Source of the DNA: Nitrospira sp.
Lineage (GTDB): Bacteria; Nitrospirota; Nitrospiria; Nitrospirales; Nitrospiraceae
DNA: 64,000 nt
NCBI GenBank assembly: GCA_016715825.1
Contig: JADJXO010000001.1
Coordinates: 557,001-621,000 of the forward strand
Direction: 5' to 3'
The position numbers and the translations under genes are program-made. The notes under the pieces were generated by a model, which had not been told where the DNA came from, ran no database searches, and saw nothing but the letters and a program-made list of their open reading frames with translations. Of this stretch, positions 52,483 to 61,519 are shown in pieces (the stretch's first letter is position 1; the number at the start of each line of letters is the position of its first letter).

Positions 52483-53703
52483 ATGAGCAAGCTTCAATGG
52501 GTCCTGGCTCGCTGGTTGTGCCGAGGTGCCGTGAGCGTTGGGGTTGTCACGACGATGCTCGCCTTTTCCGTCAAGGCGGAACACCGATACTCGGTCAAGA
52601 CGTGTTCTTCAAGCCAGACAGGTGACCGTGGGAATTCTGGCTGATACACAAGATCAGCGAGTGCCGGAGAAGTATGGGAAGGTCGCCATCCGAGGAACCG
52701 GATTCCACCTGCGAGACGGCTATGTGATTACCGCCAGGCATGCGGCGGAAAAGCACGACCTACCATGGGAACGACCATTCAAAAACAGATTCGTCTGCTG
52801 ACCAACGATCTCCACGAGCTTTCGGCGGATCTTGTCGGCGACAGTGCCTTTATGGATGTCGTGGTCTACCGAGTCAGCGAAGCTCATCGTGGGGATTCTC
52901 ACGACGGAGACAGCATTTTCAACCGGAGAGACTGTACCGGGTATGGCGGTGTTCACGGTCGGCTATCCGCTCGGCTGGGGCCGACGATGGCCTTTGGGCG
53001 CCTTGGAAATACCAACACATTTCTGCAAACGGTCGATACCCGTCTCATTCAGGCTGATCTTTCTGTCTGTAGTGGGAACTCAGGAGGATTGTTCATGCCC
53101 AGGGAGAAATTGTGGGGATTCTGCACGCCGTGATTCAGACCGACAAGGAGGAAAACCAGGCGTATTGCAGCCGGATGGCCTTTGCTATTCCGGGGGAGTC
53201 TTGCAGAACGCATCGTCAACGCGGCACTCTCAGGCACACCGCTGGCGTTTTCCGAAACTGGGCGTCCATCTGACTTCGGTGAAGGATGGAACCAAGTTGC
53301 GCGTAGCTGTAAAGATGTGGCTGAACCGCCAAGGCGGCAGGGGTCCAAAACACGATATTCTGCTGGCCATCGATGGGACGGAGATTCTCGACGGCGCTCA
53401 CCTGAAGAACTACCTGATCGAGCGCACGACTCCAGGCCAGGAAGTTTCAATTAAGGTGCGCCGAGTCGATGTGGATTTGACCTTCCACGTGGTGTTGGGG
53501 GAGGGTAGCCGCGCAGCGGAGGCGATCCATGATGGCCATTCAACCCCAGTTCCTTGCAAGGCTCGGCGTAGATTCGATCAAGCTGAAGCGCATCCAGACG
53601 CCGAAGCGCGGCGAAGAGGTTGCGTGCCGCCTCACATGTCGTGCGTGGAGGACAATATCTCAACGGCGGCGAACGGGTTTTGGTTTTTTCCGGATGGTGA
53701 AAT
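52483..53703 (+). pseudogene. HtrA/trypsin-like serine protease with PDZ domain, frameshifted
   Basis: ATG 52483 (AAGGAG before it) starts a signal peptide (RGAVSVGVVTTMLAFSVKA). The triad is visible across frames: His in YVITARHAAEK, Asp in AFMDVVVYRVSEAH and Ser in VCSGNSGG. A PDZ-type domain follows (HDILLAIDGTEILDGAHLKN then TPGQEVSIKVRRVDV), and the reading ends FLARLGVDSIKLKRIQ ... FFRMVK. At least six indels are needed. DegP/HtrA proteases guard periplasmic protein quality. Here it may serve the oxidase and FGE-fold proteins. Confidence 0.58.
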
Positions 53704-53784
53704 GAGCAGTAATCCTGCTCGTTCCCCAGGCTCAGGACTGTCTGAGTGGCAGGAGAGTCCAGAATGGTGAGGGCGTGCGTGTCG

Positions 53785-54435
53785 CTAATGGCGGGTCAAC
53801 TGACCTGGGGCAATCGGCTGGTCCTGGTCTGAGGCCCCATGACGCACTGGGCCAATGATGGCAACGAGTTGTTCCAGTGTGATGCTGCCCGGCCGCAAGA
53901 GTTCAGGTTGTGCATCGATTATCGAGACGACGGTCGATTCGACTCCGACCGAACAGGGGCCTCCATCCAGAATCAGATCCACCTTCTTCCCAAGACCATC
54001 GGAGACATGTTGTGCCGTCGTGGGGCTGACGTAGCCGAATGGATTGGCGCTGGGCGCAGCAATGGGTGTGCCGGCCTCACGAATCAGCGCTTGTGCAAGC
54101 GGATGATTCGGCATCCTGACGGCCACTGTCGATAAGCCGGCGGTGACGAGATCAGGAATGACCGAGTGCTTGGGCAGGACTATCGTCAGTGGACCAGCCA
54201 GATCATCCATGAGTTTCTGGGCGAGTGGGGGCTGCGAAGTGACAACTGCGTCCAGGTGTGACCGATCGGCAATATGCACGATGAGGGGATCGAACTGTGC
54301 CGTTCCTTGGCTTCAAAGATCTTGGCTGCAGCGACCGGGATTCACCGCATCACAGCCGAGTCCGTAGACCGTTCCAGTCGGAAAAACGACCAGCCCGCCT
54401 GTTCTGATAATGCTGCTTGCCAGACGAATAGACAT
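53785..54435 (-). pseudogene. Threonylcarbamoyl-AMP synthase (Sua5/YrdC), frameshifted near the start
   Basis: It makes threonylcarbamoyl-AMP for the t6A modification of ANN-decoding tRNAs. The main frame has the YrdC core LAGPLTIVLPKHSVIPDLVT, TVAVRMPNHPLAQALI, GTPIAAPSANPFGYVSPTTA and GGPCSVGVESTVVSI. The first 50 residues (MSIRLASSIIRTGGLVVFPT then GTVYGLGCDAVNP) are in another frame, and two small shifts near 54275-54330 separate them. t6A synthesis is essential, so the shifts are more likely sequence errors than real mutations. Confidence 0.72.
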
Positions 54436-54515
54436 CGAGTCGGAGGACGAGAGGACTGTGCCTTTCGGTGGGTAATTGTCTTCGCCCATAGGTATGTGAT
54501 GCCAACCCTGAGGTC

Positions 54516-55037
54516 CTACTCCTTGACCGTCATGGTAATTCCGACCGGTTCTAACGGATTATCATGTTTATCGCGCGGGACCGCGACAATGTGGTCGACA
54601 ACCTCCATTCCTCGAAAGACCTCTCCAAACACGGTATAGCAACGGTCCAGACCGCTATTGTCATCCACGCAAATAAAAAATTGGGAGCCGTTGTCGTTGA
54701 AGTCACGTGTGCTGTTACTTTCACGCGGCATTTTGGCCATGGACAACGCGCCACGCTTGTGTGGGTAGTCGTTCGGTTCTGGCGGGAGAAAGTATCCCGG
54801 CCCTCCGGTTCCGTGGAGGCGGCGATCAGGATGTTTGCTGAGCGGATCCCCACCTTGAATAATAAACCCAGGGACCACACGGTGGAAGGTCGTGCCGTTA
54901 TAAAACCCCATCTTCACAAGATTGATGAGGTTGTCCACATGACGCGGCGCAGCGTCGGAATAAAGGCGAACCTTGATCTCACCGAATCTCGTCGTGATGG
55001 TGATGCGCGGGTCTTTCTTTTGAAACTGCAATGCCAT
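54516..55037 (-). CDS. Cyclophilin-type peptidyl-prolyl isomerase
   Basis: The 173-residue cyclophilin has no signal peptide, so it is cytoplasmic. It carries RITITTRFGEIKVRLYSDAA, FHRVVPGFIIQGGDPLSKHP, GALSMAKMPRESNSTRDFND and GSQFFICVDDNSGLDRCYTV, covering the active-site Arg, Phe and Gln. It is one of the few unbroken genes in this part of the window. It speeds proline isomerisation in protein folding. Confidence 0.9.
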   Translation of the reverse strand: MALQFQKKDPRITITTRFGEIKVRLYSDAAPRHVDNLINLVKMGFYNGTTFHRVVPGFIIQGGDPLSKHPDRRLHGTGGPGYFLPPEPNDYPHKRGALSMAKMPRESNSTRDFNDNGSQFFICVDDNSGLDRCYTVFGEVFRGMEVVDHIVAVPRDKHDNPLEPVGITMTVKE

Positions 55038-55095
55038 GCCACGACTGTATCAAGCCGGTCTCCATGATGACAAGGAGCTGGGACAAGACCGAGGC

Positions 55096-56404
55096 CTACC
55101 GATCACAGCCCGGTCCTATCTTCTGTGAGGCCGTCACCAGGTGGATGCCGAGCCACATGATCCCACCGATCAGCGCCATGGCAGCCGCCACGCTCAGGAA
55201 GCAGTCCAGCCCCACTGTTGCGCGATCCATGGTGTGAAGGTCGGAGAAAGCGCTCCCCGATATTAGCCCCATATTCGCGAACCTGACAGGCTGCCGGCGT
55301 GAGTCGGTGAGAGATCGCTTGTGGAAGACCACTAGGCGCCGATCGTGAAGTACAGCCAACCGGCGCAGTGAGAGACTGGCAATCGCCAGATATGGAAATT
55401 CCATATTTGCACCGAGCGCGATCGACCCTGCGGCGAGGCCCATTCCCAGCATCCCGACGATTTGTCGACCTTTCGTGATGCCATGACGGATGGCCAGCCG
55501 GTCTGTGACCCATCCACCTGCCGGACAGGATACAGGATCATCAGAAAGGGCGGCGGCAAACAAGCCGCCGCTGAGGACGGTAAACCCTCTTACGTTGACG
55601 AGGTACAGATAGAACCAGGACAGATACACATAGGCCACATAGCCCAGACACCCATAACTCACCACAAGCCACCAGACGCTTGGCGTGCGTCGGAACACCG
55701 ACCACGGAATCGATAGCTGCGTTGTAGGAACAGAGAGGCTGGAGGCTCGGTCTTGTGCGACTTGTGCCATCGGTGGCTTGTCGGACGATCAGCGGCCAAG
55801 TACCACCAGATGGCCGCGAGGCCTAACCCTAATCCACTCGAAAGATAAAACGCGGTCTGCCACCCATAATTGACCATGACCCATGCGGTGATGGGCGGTG
55901 TGATCGCCGCGCCGATTCCAATTCCTCCGATAGCGATGCCGATGCCGAGTCCCCGTTCATGGTTGGGAAGCCGGTCGGTCACCGCTCGATTAAACGTCGG
56001 CAGGGCTGCCGCTTCTCCGACACCTAAGAAAAACCGCACACAGGCCAGAGCCCCTACAACACCGAATGGTACGGCGAGGAACGATGTCGCCGCGACAGCC
56101 GTCCAGGCGGTAAAACAGGACCACCAGATCAAGGCAATCATAAGGACGAGACGAATGCCCCAGCGGTCGCTGAGCCATCCACCAGGAATCTGAAAGAGGG
56201 CATACCCACGACAAAGGCTGAAGACCCATCCCATCTCCTGCTCGGTGATTCCAAGTGCGGGCATCATTTGCCGTGCGGTGACGGAGATATTGACCCGATC
56301 GATATAGGTCACGACGCTGATAGCGAAGAGCAGCCCGAGAATCAACCAACGGAGAGGCGAAGGAGGTAACGATTCTGGATGGTTTGAGGTATGATCTCAT
56401 TCAC
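55096..56404 (-). pseudogene. MFS transporter, frameshifted
   Basis: The main frame from near 56345 has the MFS first helix ILGLLFAISVVTYIDRVNIS, the loop GGWLSDRWGIRLVLMIALIW and six helices. A second frame (55770-55096) gives the C-terminal half with VWWLVVSYGCLGYVAYVYLS. Start codons (GTG at 56404, VNEIIPQTIQNRYLLRL) are in yet another frame. The family resembles anion:cation symporters of the glucarate/phthalate type, and the substrate is unknown. The start overlaps the end of the FKBP-domain gene, so the two are probably coupled. Confidence 0.65.
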
Positions 56405-56732
56405 GAATTGGTCGTCGGAAACATTGGAAGGTGTAACCCTCGGCGACCAGGGCCAAGCGAGACTGCTGGAGCAATTGGATCTTTGGCCCAAATGTTTGGA
56501 GATCGACCTTTTGAGGGCGTTTGAGTACACCATCGGTCAGGCCGTTCTTGACCATATCGAGTTCGGTGTCGCTCAGGGAAAAGGTTCCGAGCGACTGGCT
56601 GATCGCCAATCCGAGTGCATACAGGGTCTTTTGATCATCGCTAACTGGATCCGACGAGGCCGCGAGCACTGGAGCCGTTAGGAGACAAAGCCCGGTGGCG
56701 AGGCCTAGGATGTGAATTCGCATGGATGACAT
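56397..56732 (-). CDS. FKBP N-terminal (Mip-like dimerisation) domain protein without catalytic domain
   Basis: A signal peptide (MRIHILGLATGLCLLTAPVL then AASS) is followed by SDDQKTLYALGLAISQSLGT, FSLSDTELDMVKNGLTDGVL and LQTFGPKIQLLQQSRLALVA. This is the helical dimerisation domain found before the FKBP catalytic domain in Mip-type isomerases. The protein stops after about 110 residues, and the DNA beyond runs into the MFS gene, so the isomerase domain is absent. It may be a truncated gene or a stand-alone domain. Confidence 0.62.
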   Translation of the reverse strand: MSSMRIHILGLATGLCLLTAPVLAASSDPVSDDQKTLYALGLAISQSLGTFSLSDTELDMVKNGLTDGVLKRPQKVDLQTFGPKIQLLQQSRLALVAEGYTFQCFRRPIRE

Positions 56733-56941
56733 GGATGATTGGTCCTTTCTTGTGAGGGGACTCATGTAGACCGTAAGGATACGATACGCGTTTCAAACTC
56801 ACAATAGAAATCTTCCGAGCCATTTCAATAGCCTAGCAACATCAAGGCGAACACCACAACTTCGTCTGTTCACCCGCGACAGTGCGTACAATAGGCATTC
56901 TTTGTTCGTTAGTCTTGCGGGTTTCCTGGTATAATCAATAC

Positions 56942-57112
56942 ATGACTACCAAAAAACACTCCAAGCCTCGTCAGACGGTCAAGCGTAGGGGCAAGGGCCT
57001 TCGAAACCTAGGAGGCCCCAAGCGAAGCGACAAGAATCTCGCCAAAAGCCTTCCCGACACCAGCCGCATCCCGTGGTTTCCTTCCATGCCCAAGACGGGA
57101 ACGGACGCCTGA
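56942..57112 (+). CDS. Small basic hypothetical protein
   Basis: A 56-residue protein from ATG 56942 (MTTKKHSKPRQTVKRRGKGL), strongly basic, with KRSDKNLAKSLPDTSRIPWF toward the end. A possible -10 box (GGTATAATC) lies just before the start. No family is recognised. Its charge suggests nucleic-acid or ribosome binding. Confidence 0.45.
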   Translation: MTTKKHSKPRQTVKRRGKGLRNLGGPKRSDKNLAKSLPDTSRIPWFPSMPKTGTDA

Positions 57113-57206
57113 GTCCTGCTTGACAAGAGCCTTGCTGCGTCGTTCAATGAATACAGGTGGAGTGGAAATCCGCTGCGGGACATTCCCTAATCGAAGGGAG
57201 GTCGAT

Positions 57207-57375
57207 ATGGTCAGCAAACTGTCAAGACGACTTGAGGACTTTGAACTACGACTGAGACAGCTCAAGTACCAATCAGGACCTCTCCTATAAAGCGGTCCTT
57301 GAGCTCACTCGCATGGTTCATGAACTGTCGCAGAAAATCGACCATCAACAGGAAGCCGCCGCCTTGAAAGGCTAG
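57207..57375 (+). pseudogene. Small coiled-coil protein with a one-base shift
   Basis: GGGAGG stands five bases before ATG 57207. The first frame gives MVSKLSRRLEDFELRLRQLK. After a shift at about 57268 the next frame gives DLSYKAVLELTRMVHELSQK then IDHQQEAAALKG. Together they form one 55-residue amphipathic helix. As sequenced it stops after 27 codons. Confidence 0.5.
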
Positions 57376-57447
57376 GCGGACAACGTTGATGCGGTAGTGA
57401 AGTTGTACCCAGGCGCGGTAGCTCACAGCATTGCTTCGAGTCGTGCG

Positions 57448-57849
57448 TCAACCCCATTGGTACAGCTTCAACTGGTTCCGGGTTTCTTCTCCTCTCGGCA
57501 CTCGCCCAAGCGGATTGGAAAACCTCGGTAACCGTTTTGCCTTCCTCTTAGGTTTGCGCTGAGACCTCGAGTCCCTCAATAGGTCCTGCACCTGCTCCCA
57601 AGTCTCAAGCCATTCGAAATCTTCAAGGTCTTTATCGCGGAGGTTGAGGCTCCATTCTGAGACTGGTTTGTTTCGTGTGCCTGTGGGGCGGTTCAGCCAG
57701 CGAAGTTGGAAGTACCAGTTGCCTGACCAATCGGTGCCGGTGGTGTGAACGGTTCCAATCAGACCGGTAGGATAGCCAAAACGGGAGGCAGTCAGACGAA
57801 GGTAGATGTCTTTGGTGATGTCTTGACGGGTCAACATGGAAGTTACCAA
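57448..57849 (-). CDS. Hypothetical protein
   Basis: The 133-residue soluble protein is rich in Trp and Arg (GTDWSGNWYFQLRWLNRPTG, FEWLETWEQVQDLLRDSRSQ) with a basic C-terminal half (KPKRKAKRLPRFSNPLGR). No family is recognised. It stands at the edge of the integrative-element remnant. Confidence 0.5.
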   Translation of the reverse strand: MVTSMLTRQDITKDIYLRLTASRFGYPTGLIGTVHTTGTDWSGNWYFQLRWLNRPTGTRNKPVSEWSLNLRDKDLEDFEWLETWEQVQDLLRDSRSQRKPKRKAKRLPRFSNPLGRVPRGEETRNQLKLYQWG

Positions 57850-57935
57850 TGGTTACACTATAGGCGATGGAAGGTCAAGGTGGAAACGAGGAAAGAATGG
57901 CTTTCAACTCGTTGCGGAACCGCCCTAGTCCAGTG

Positions 57936-58060
57936 ACTGGGTTGAAACCATTCGGTATGAAGCCTTGGCGAGAGGCCCAAGGAAAAATGCTCGATACGAT
58001 GCCTATCTCACAACGGAAGTCATCTAGCATGGGAGGAAAGGGATGCCGTGGGGAGACTAT
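57936..58060. repeat. Integrase-flank repeat, copy A
   Basis: TGACTGGGTTGAAACCATTC, GTATGAAGCCTTGGCGAGAG and further on AAAAATGCTC match the segment at 62540-62660 base by base with scattered differences. In copy B the sequence is the edge of a tyrosine-recombinase gene next to tRNA-Ser. Copy A has no recombinase beside it. Together they bracket about 4.7 kb of accessory genes. Confidence 0.6.
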
Positions 58061-58130
58061 TTCAAGAGATGGGGATCAGACGGAATGGAGGGCACCATCT
58101 AAGGCTGGCAGATACCTAATTCAGACTATT

Positions 58131-58232
58131 TCAATTACCCGCCGTCATCAGGGCAAACACCACGATGGCGATCATCGCCAAGGCGATTGCGACCAGCAGG
58201 AGCGGAGGGTTCTTGCCGAACATTCCAGGCAT
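58131..58232 (-). CDS. 33-residue single-span membrane peptide
   Basis: GAGGAGTGAGCC precedes ATG 58232. The peptide MPGMFGKNPPLLLVAIALAM then IAIVVFALMTAGN is almost entirely one membrane helix. A strong ribosome-binding site and a clean stop support it as a real small gene. Such peptides can be type I toxin-like or membrane regulators. No antisense RNA is evident. Confidence 0.45.
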   Translation of the reverse strand: MPGMFGKNPPLLLVAIALAMIAIVVFALMTAGN

Positions 58233-58386
58233 GGCTCACTCCTCAGGTTAGGGTGTGGAGATACTGAGATCAGCCTATGCTTTTGGCGGCCATGTGTCCA
58301 GGTGCCCAACGTATTGAATCCAGTAACAGCTATGACGTATTGTTTGGAAACAATGACCTGAAACAGTTAGAAGACAGCGCGTGTCT

Positions 58387-58923
58387 ATGATGCGAATGAT
58401 TATAGCAACTCTGTTCCTCGTGCTCTCTTTGGCTGGGTGTGACGGGAACTCAAGCTCTGAACAGAAAGGGCAGCAGCCTCCTGCAGAGGCATCGCTTGCT
58501 ATAGCCTCACCAGATGCGGTTTGTTTCCTACTAGACAGCCATGGTCTTGCAACAGGAGGTTGGAAACAGGTTCACGGCGACAAATTTGGCTGCAGCAGCA
58601 ATTACAAAGAAATCGGTTCAGGCTCTCCCTTGGTCAATGATCTTGCCTACTACGTCGATGGCGACAGGAATTCTGTTACTCAAGCGATGCTAGTTCTAAA
58701 CGTAAACGATAAATCTCAGGCGACATCTGGTCATTCTGCCTTGCTTGCTTCGGCAGGGGAGTTAAGTATAAAGCTCGCTACTGTGAAGTTGCCTCAAACC
58801 ATAAAGGATGCAATTACAGGAGGCAAACCAATGACAGCGAAAGAGGGGCAGACGACCATTGAGGTTGAACGAGACGATTGGCCGACTGGCAAAGGATACG
58901 AACTTCATGTGATTTTCAAGTGA
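58387..58923 (+). CDS. Lipoprotein of unknown function
   Basis: From ATG 58387 (a GTG lies two codons upstream) a lipoprotein signal (IIATLFLVLSLAGCDG) with the lipobox LAGC is followed by about 160 residues: PDAVCFLLDSHGLATGGWKQ and LPQTIKDAITGGKPMTAKEG. The cysteines in the mature part may form disulfides. It is convergent with the gene at 58905 and overlaps its end by 19 bases. Confidence 0.65.
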   Translation: MMRMIIATLFLVLSLAGCDGNSSSEQKGQQPPAEASLAIASPDAVCFLLDSHGLATGGWKQVHGDKFGCSSNYKEIGSGSPLVNDLAYYVDGDRNSVTQAMLVLNVNDKSQATSGHSALLASAGELSIKLATVKLPQTIKDAITGGKPMTAKEGQTTIEVERDDWPTGKGYELHVIFK

Positions 58924-59468
58924 GGTCCTATCCTGGTATTTTCTCCTTCTCCCTCTCCTCTTGAGGCGTGGCTCACTGTTCGGCAGGCTTTGACGATCCG
59001 ATCCCGATACCTCTGCAACTTGGAATACCACATCCCGAAACCAAAGACCATTATTACTAGCCCAAAGAGTTGGGCCGCTCGTGAGACACGGTGAACCATT
59101 CCAAGGCGAGATGCTAGGTAGTCTTCTTTCTCGCGTGAGTTAGCTATTTTCGCGCTCAGAGTTTCGTTGGCGTCCATTCTGCTTTTCGTCTCCGCTATTT
59201 TTTTAGTTGCCGCATTGAAGTCTGTGATTGTTTGGAACGCTTTGGCACGTGACTCGTCTTTAGGCTGCTCCCCCCTCGTACGCTCTTCCTCTTGGAAATC
59301 TTTGAACGCCATGATGGATGATCCAAGGGCGTCCACTGCCTCCCCTAGTCCCCTAATTATGCGTCTATTTTCGATGTTATGGTTTGCCACTTCGCGATTT
59401 GTGTTCAGCACTGACATCGTCAGCTCTGATTCCATCTGCCAAGGAATGTAGATAGATAGGACAACCAC
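58905..59468 (-). CDS. Hypothetical membrane protein with coiled-coil region
   Basis: About 187 residues, mostly helical (NREVANHNIENRRIIRGLGE, SRMDANETLSAKIANSREKE), then a transmembrane helix AAQLFGLVIMVFGFGMWYSK near 131-150 and a basic tail. The true start may be Met12 or Met18. No family is recognised. The character suits a small phage-like or membrane-tethered protein in the element remnant. Confidence 0.5.
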   Translation of the reverse strand: MVVLSIYIPWQMESELTMSVLNTNREVANHNIENRRIIRGLGEAVDALGSSIMAFKDFQEEERTRGEQPKDESRAKAFQTITDFNAATKKIAETKSRMDANETLSAKIANSREKEDYLASRLGMVHRVSRAAQLFGLVIMVFGFGMWYSKLQRYRDRIVKACRTVSHASRGEGEGENTRIGPHLKIT

Positions 59469-59503
59469 AATAACCGGTTGAGTATCTCACCGGGCGAGGA
59501 TAT

Positions 59504-59572
59504 CTATCGAAGCCAGAGCAACCAGGCGATGAAAAGTGCAAAAACAAGTGATGGTTTCAACGCGATGATCAC
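59504..59572 (-). CDS. 22-residue hydrophobic peptide, paralogue 1
   Basis: From GTG 59572 the peptide reads VIIALKPSLVFALFIAWLLW then LR and a stop. It is nearly identical in length and pattern to the peptide at 59809-59877. The ribosome-binding region GATGAG is weak. It would form a single membrane helix. Confidence 0.42.
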   Translation of the reverse strand: MIIALKPSLVFALFIAWLLWLR

Positions 59573-59808
59573 ATTCACTCATCGTGTTAGGATTGGCCGT
59601 GTCTTAGAAGAGGAGTATAGCCATGCAGGTCTGTTGTGACAATATCTTAATGCAAGTATTGGGATCTAAGGCATTTGCTCAGAGGCATTTGCCCGTCTCC
59701 GGTTCCCTTAGTTTCTTCAGCCTCCAGCCTATCTCTAAGGAGATGCCCATGTCCCAACGCTTCTGGTAGAGTGCCAGACACAAGTCTCCTCAGCCGCGCG
59801 AGCAGTCT

Positions 59809-59877
59809 CTAGCGAAGCCATAGCAACAGGGCTATGAACATCGCTAGAGCCAATGAAGGTTTCAACGTGATAATCAC
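59809..59877 (-). CDS. 22-residue hydrophobic peptide, paralogue 2
   Basis: From GTG 59877 the peptide reads VIITLKPSLALAMFIALLLW then LR and a stop. GAGGAGG lies six bases upstream, an ideal site. Sixteen of 22 residues agree with the first paralogue (VII-LKPSL- ... -LLWLR conserved), which argues that both are real genes. Nothing else is seen in the stretch 59573-59808. Confidence 0.5.
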   Translation of the reverse strand: MIITLKPSLALAMFIALLLWLR

Positions 59878-60050
59878 GTTTGACCTCCTCATAGATGTTT
59901 TCGGCATCCTCGAAGGTTATAGGTACCCAAGGTATGAGAAGTTGTCAATGAAGATGGAGACGCAACTATGCCCGTAGTCGGTAGACTTGCTAATTAGACT
60001 TGTGGCAGACTGATCCTGTGTGAGATTCGCTACGAGATGAGGGTTCTGGT

Positions 60051-60309
60051 ATGGCGAATGGGGTGGCCGTAAAGCAGGAAGAAGGCGGTGGAACCCAGAC
60101 CACTGCGCGTTCCGGTTCTGGCATGACACCTGGTCAAGGTCAATTCATCATTGGCATATTAGTTACTATTATTCTGGGGTTGGTAGCGTACATGTGGAAT
60201 GAAACTAGATCGGACATAAGAGACCTTCAAGGAGAGTTTAGAGTCCTATCTAAAGAGGTAACAAGACTCCAAGAAATGGTTAAAACTGATCTTCCCCTGA
60301 TTTCGTGGA
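60051..60309 (+). pseudogene. Membrane protein with coiled coil, 3' end cut by IS3
   Basis: MANGVAVKQEEGGGTQTTAR precedes a membrane helix (FIIGILVTIILGLVAYMW) and a coiled coil (SDIRDLQGEFRVLSKEVTRL). After MVKTDLPLISW the reading enters the IS3 element, so the native C-terminus is lost. The layout (small N-terminal region, one helix, short coiled coil) resembles small phage or defence membrane proteins. Confidence 0.5.
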
Positions 60310-61519
60310 CACGTGGTTACGCGACTGCGGCCCTCGCTTCATACTCAGCTGGAGACTTATACCCGAGGGTTGAGTGCCGTCGTTGCCGATTATAGAAGAC
60401 CTCAATGTACTCAAAGATCTCCTGCATGGCTTCGTCTCGGGTTATATAGTGCCGATGATAGACCAGCTCGCGCTTGAGCGTCCCGAAAACTCTCGACGCA
60501 CGCGTTGTCCCAACAATTGCCTTTGCGGCTCATACAGAATGAGGCCGTACTCAGCCAGTCGGCGCTGGTAGTTCGTCGCGGCATACTGACTGCCGCGGTC
60601 CGGATGGTGCAGAGCCCCGCCCCGGGAGTGCGGTTCATTACGGCCATCGTCGGGGCTTGCTCCAGCCAGCTCACCGGTTAATCGCTGGCCCTTGGCCCAG
60701 CCCCGACCCGACGTGGATACAGATCGAGCAGGACGGCCCAGATGAGAGCCAGCCTTCTCCCGTCAGATGTAGGTCAGATCTCCCGCCCACACTCGATTGG
60801 GCGCCTCAGCAAGTGAAGACCCGAGCCAGGGTGTTCGCGGCCACGAGGAACGCATGCTGGGACTGCGTGGTAGCACGCCACTTCGTCACCGTCTTGGCTC
60901 GGATGCCAGCGTGGCATCAGCCGGGCGATGCGATGCTCTCAACCCGGTGGCCCTGTGCACGGAGTGCTCGCCAGATTCGTGGACTCCCGTAGGTCTGGCG
61001 ACTGTCGTGGTGAAGCGCCCGAATTGCAGTCAACAGGCCTCGATTGGCTACTGCCCGGGTGCTCTCGGGACGTGCCCGCCAGGCATAATATCCTGCAGGA
61101 AGATAGAGCGAAGGCTCGGCACGCCAGGCGGATGGGATAGCGACGGTCGTGTTCCTGGATCACCGATATCTCATCAGGACTCCTTCGCGAAAGAACGCCG
61201 CCGCGTTTTAAAAATTCGCTCCTGCTTTAGGACAGCATTCTCGCGCCGCAGTCGGACCAGTTCGGCCTCTTCAGCTCGGAGGTCCTGCCGCGTCTTTCCA
61301 CGCTCCTCCGCCGCCTGCTGCTCACCGCCAGCGGTAGGGCAGATGGTCAGCAATGCCCAGGTCTCTGGCTACTTGCGCAACCGGTCGTGCCGGAGTCTCG
61401 GACCAACCGCACTGCTTCTGTCTTAAACTCTTTCCGTATACTGCCGTCTCGTCTTGGTGCTCATGCTGCCCTCCAATTTCATCAAACTCCTCCTTATACA
61501 GGTGTCTGTGAAATCGGGG
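60295..61519 (-). mobile_element. IS3-family insertion sequence (copy 2), degenerate
   Basis: Imperfect inverted ends CCCTGATTTCGTGGACAC (from 60295) and GTGTCTGTGAAATCGGGG (to 61519) bound about 1.2 kb. The interior carries frameshifted orfA (near 61470: RRQYTESLRQKQ in altered form) and orfB pieces (for example FCMSRKGNCWDNACVESF). The element interrupts the membrane gene on the left and the HEPN-like gene on the right. Confidence 0.65.
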
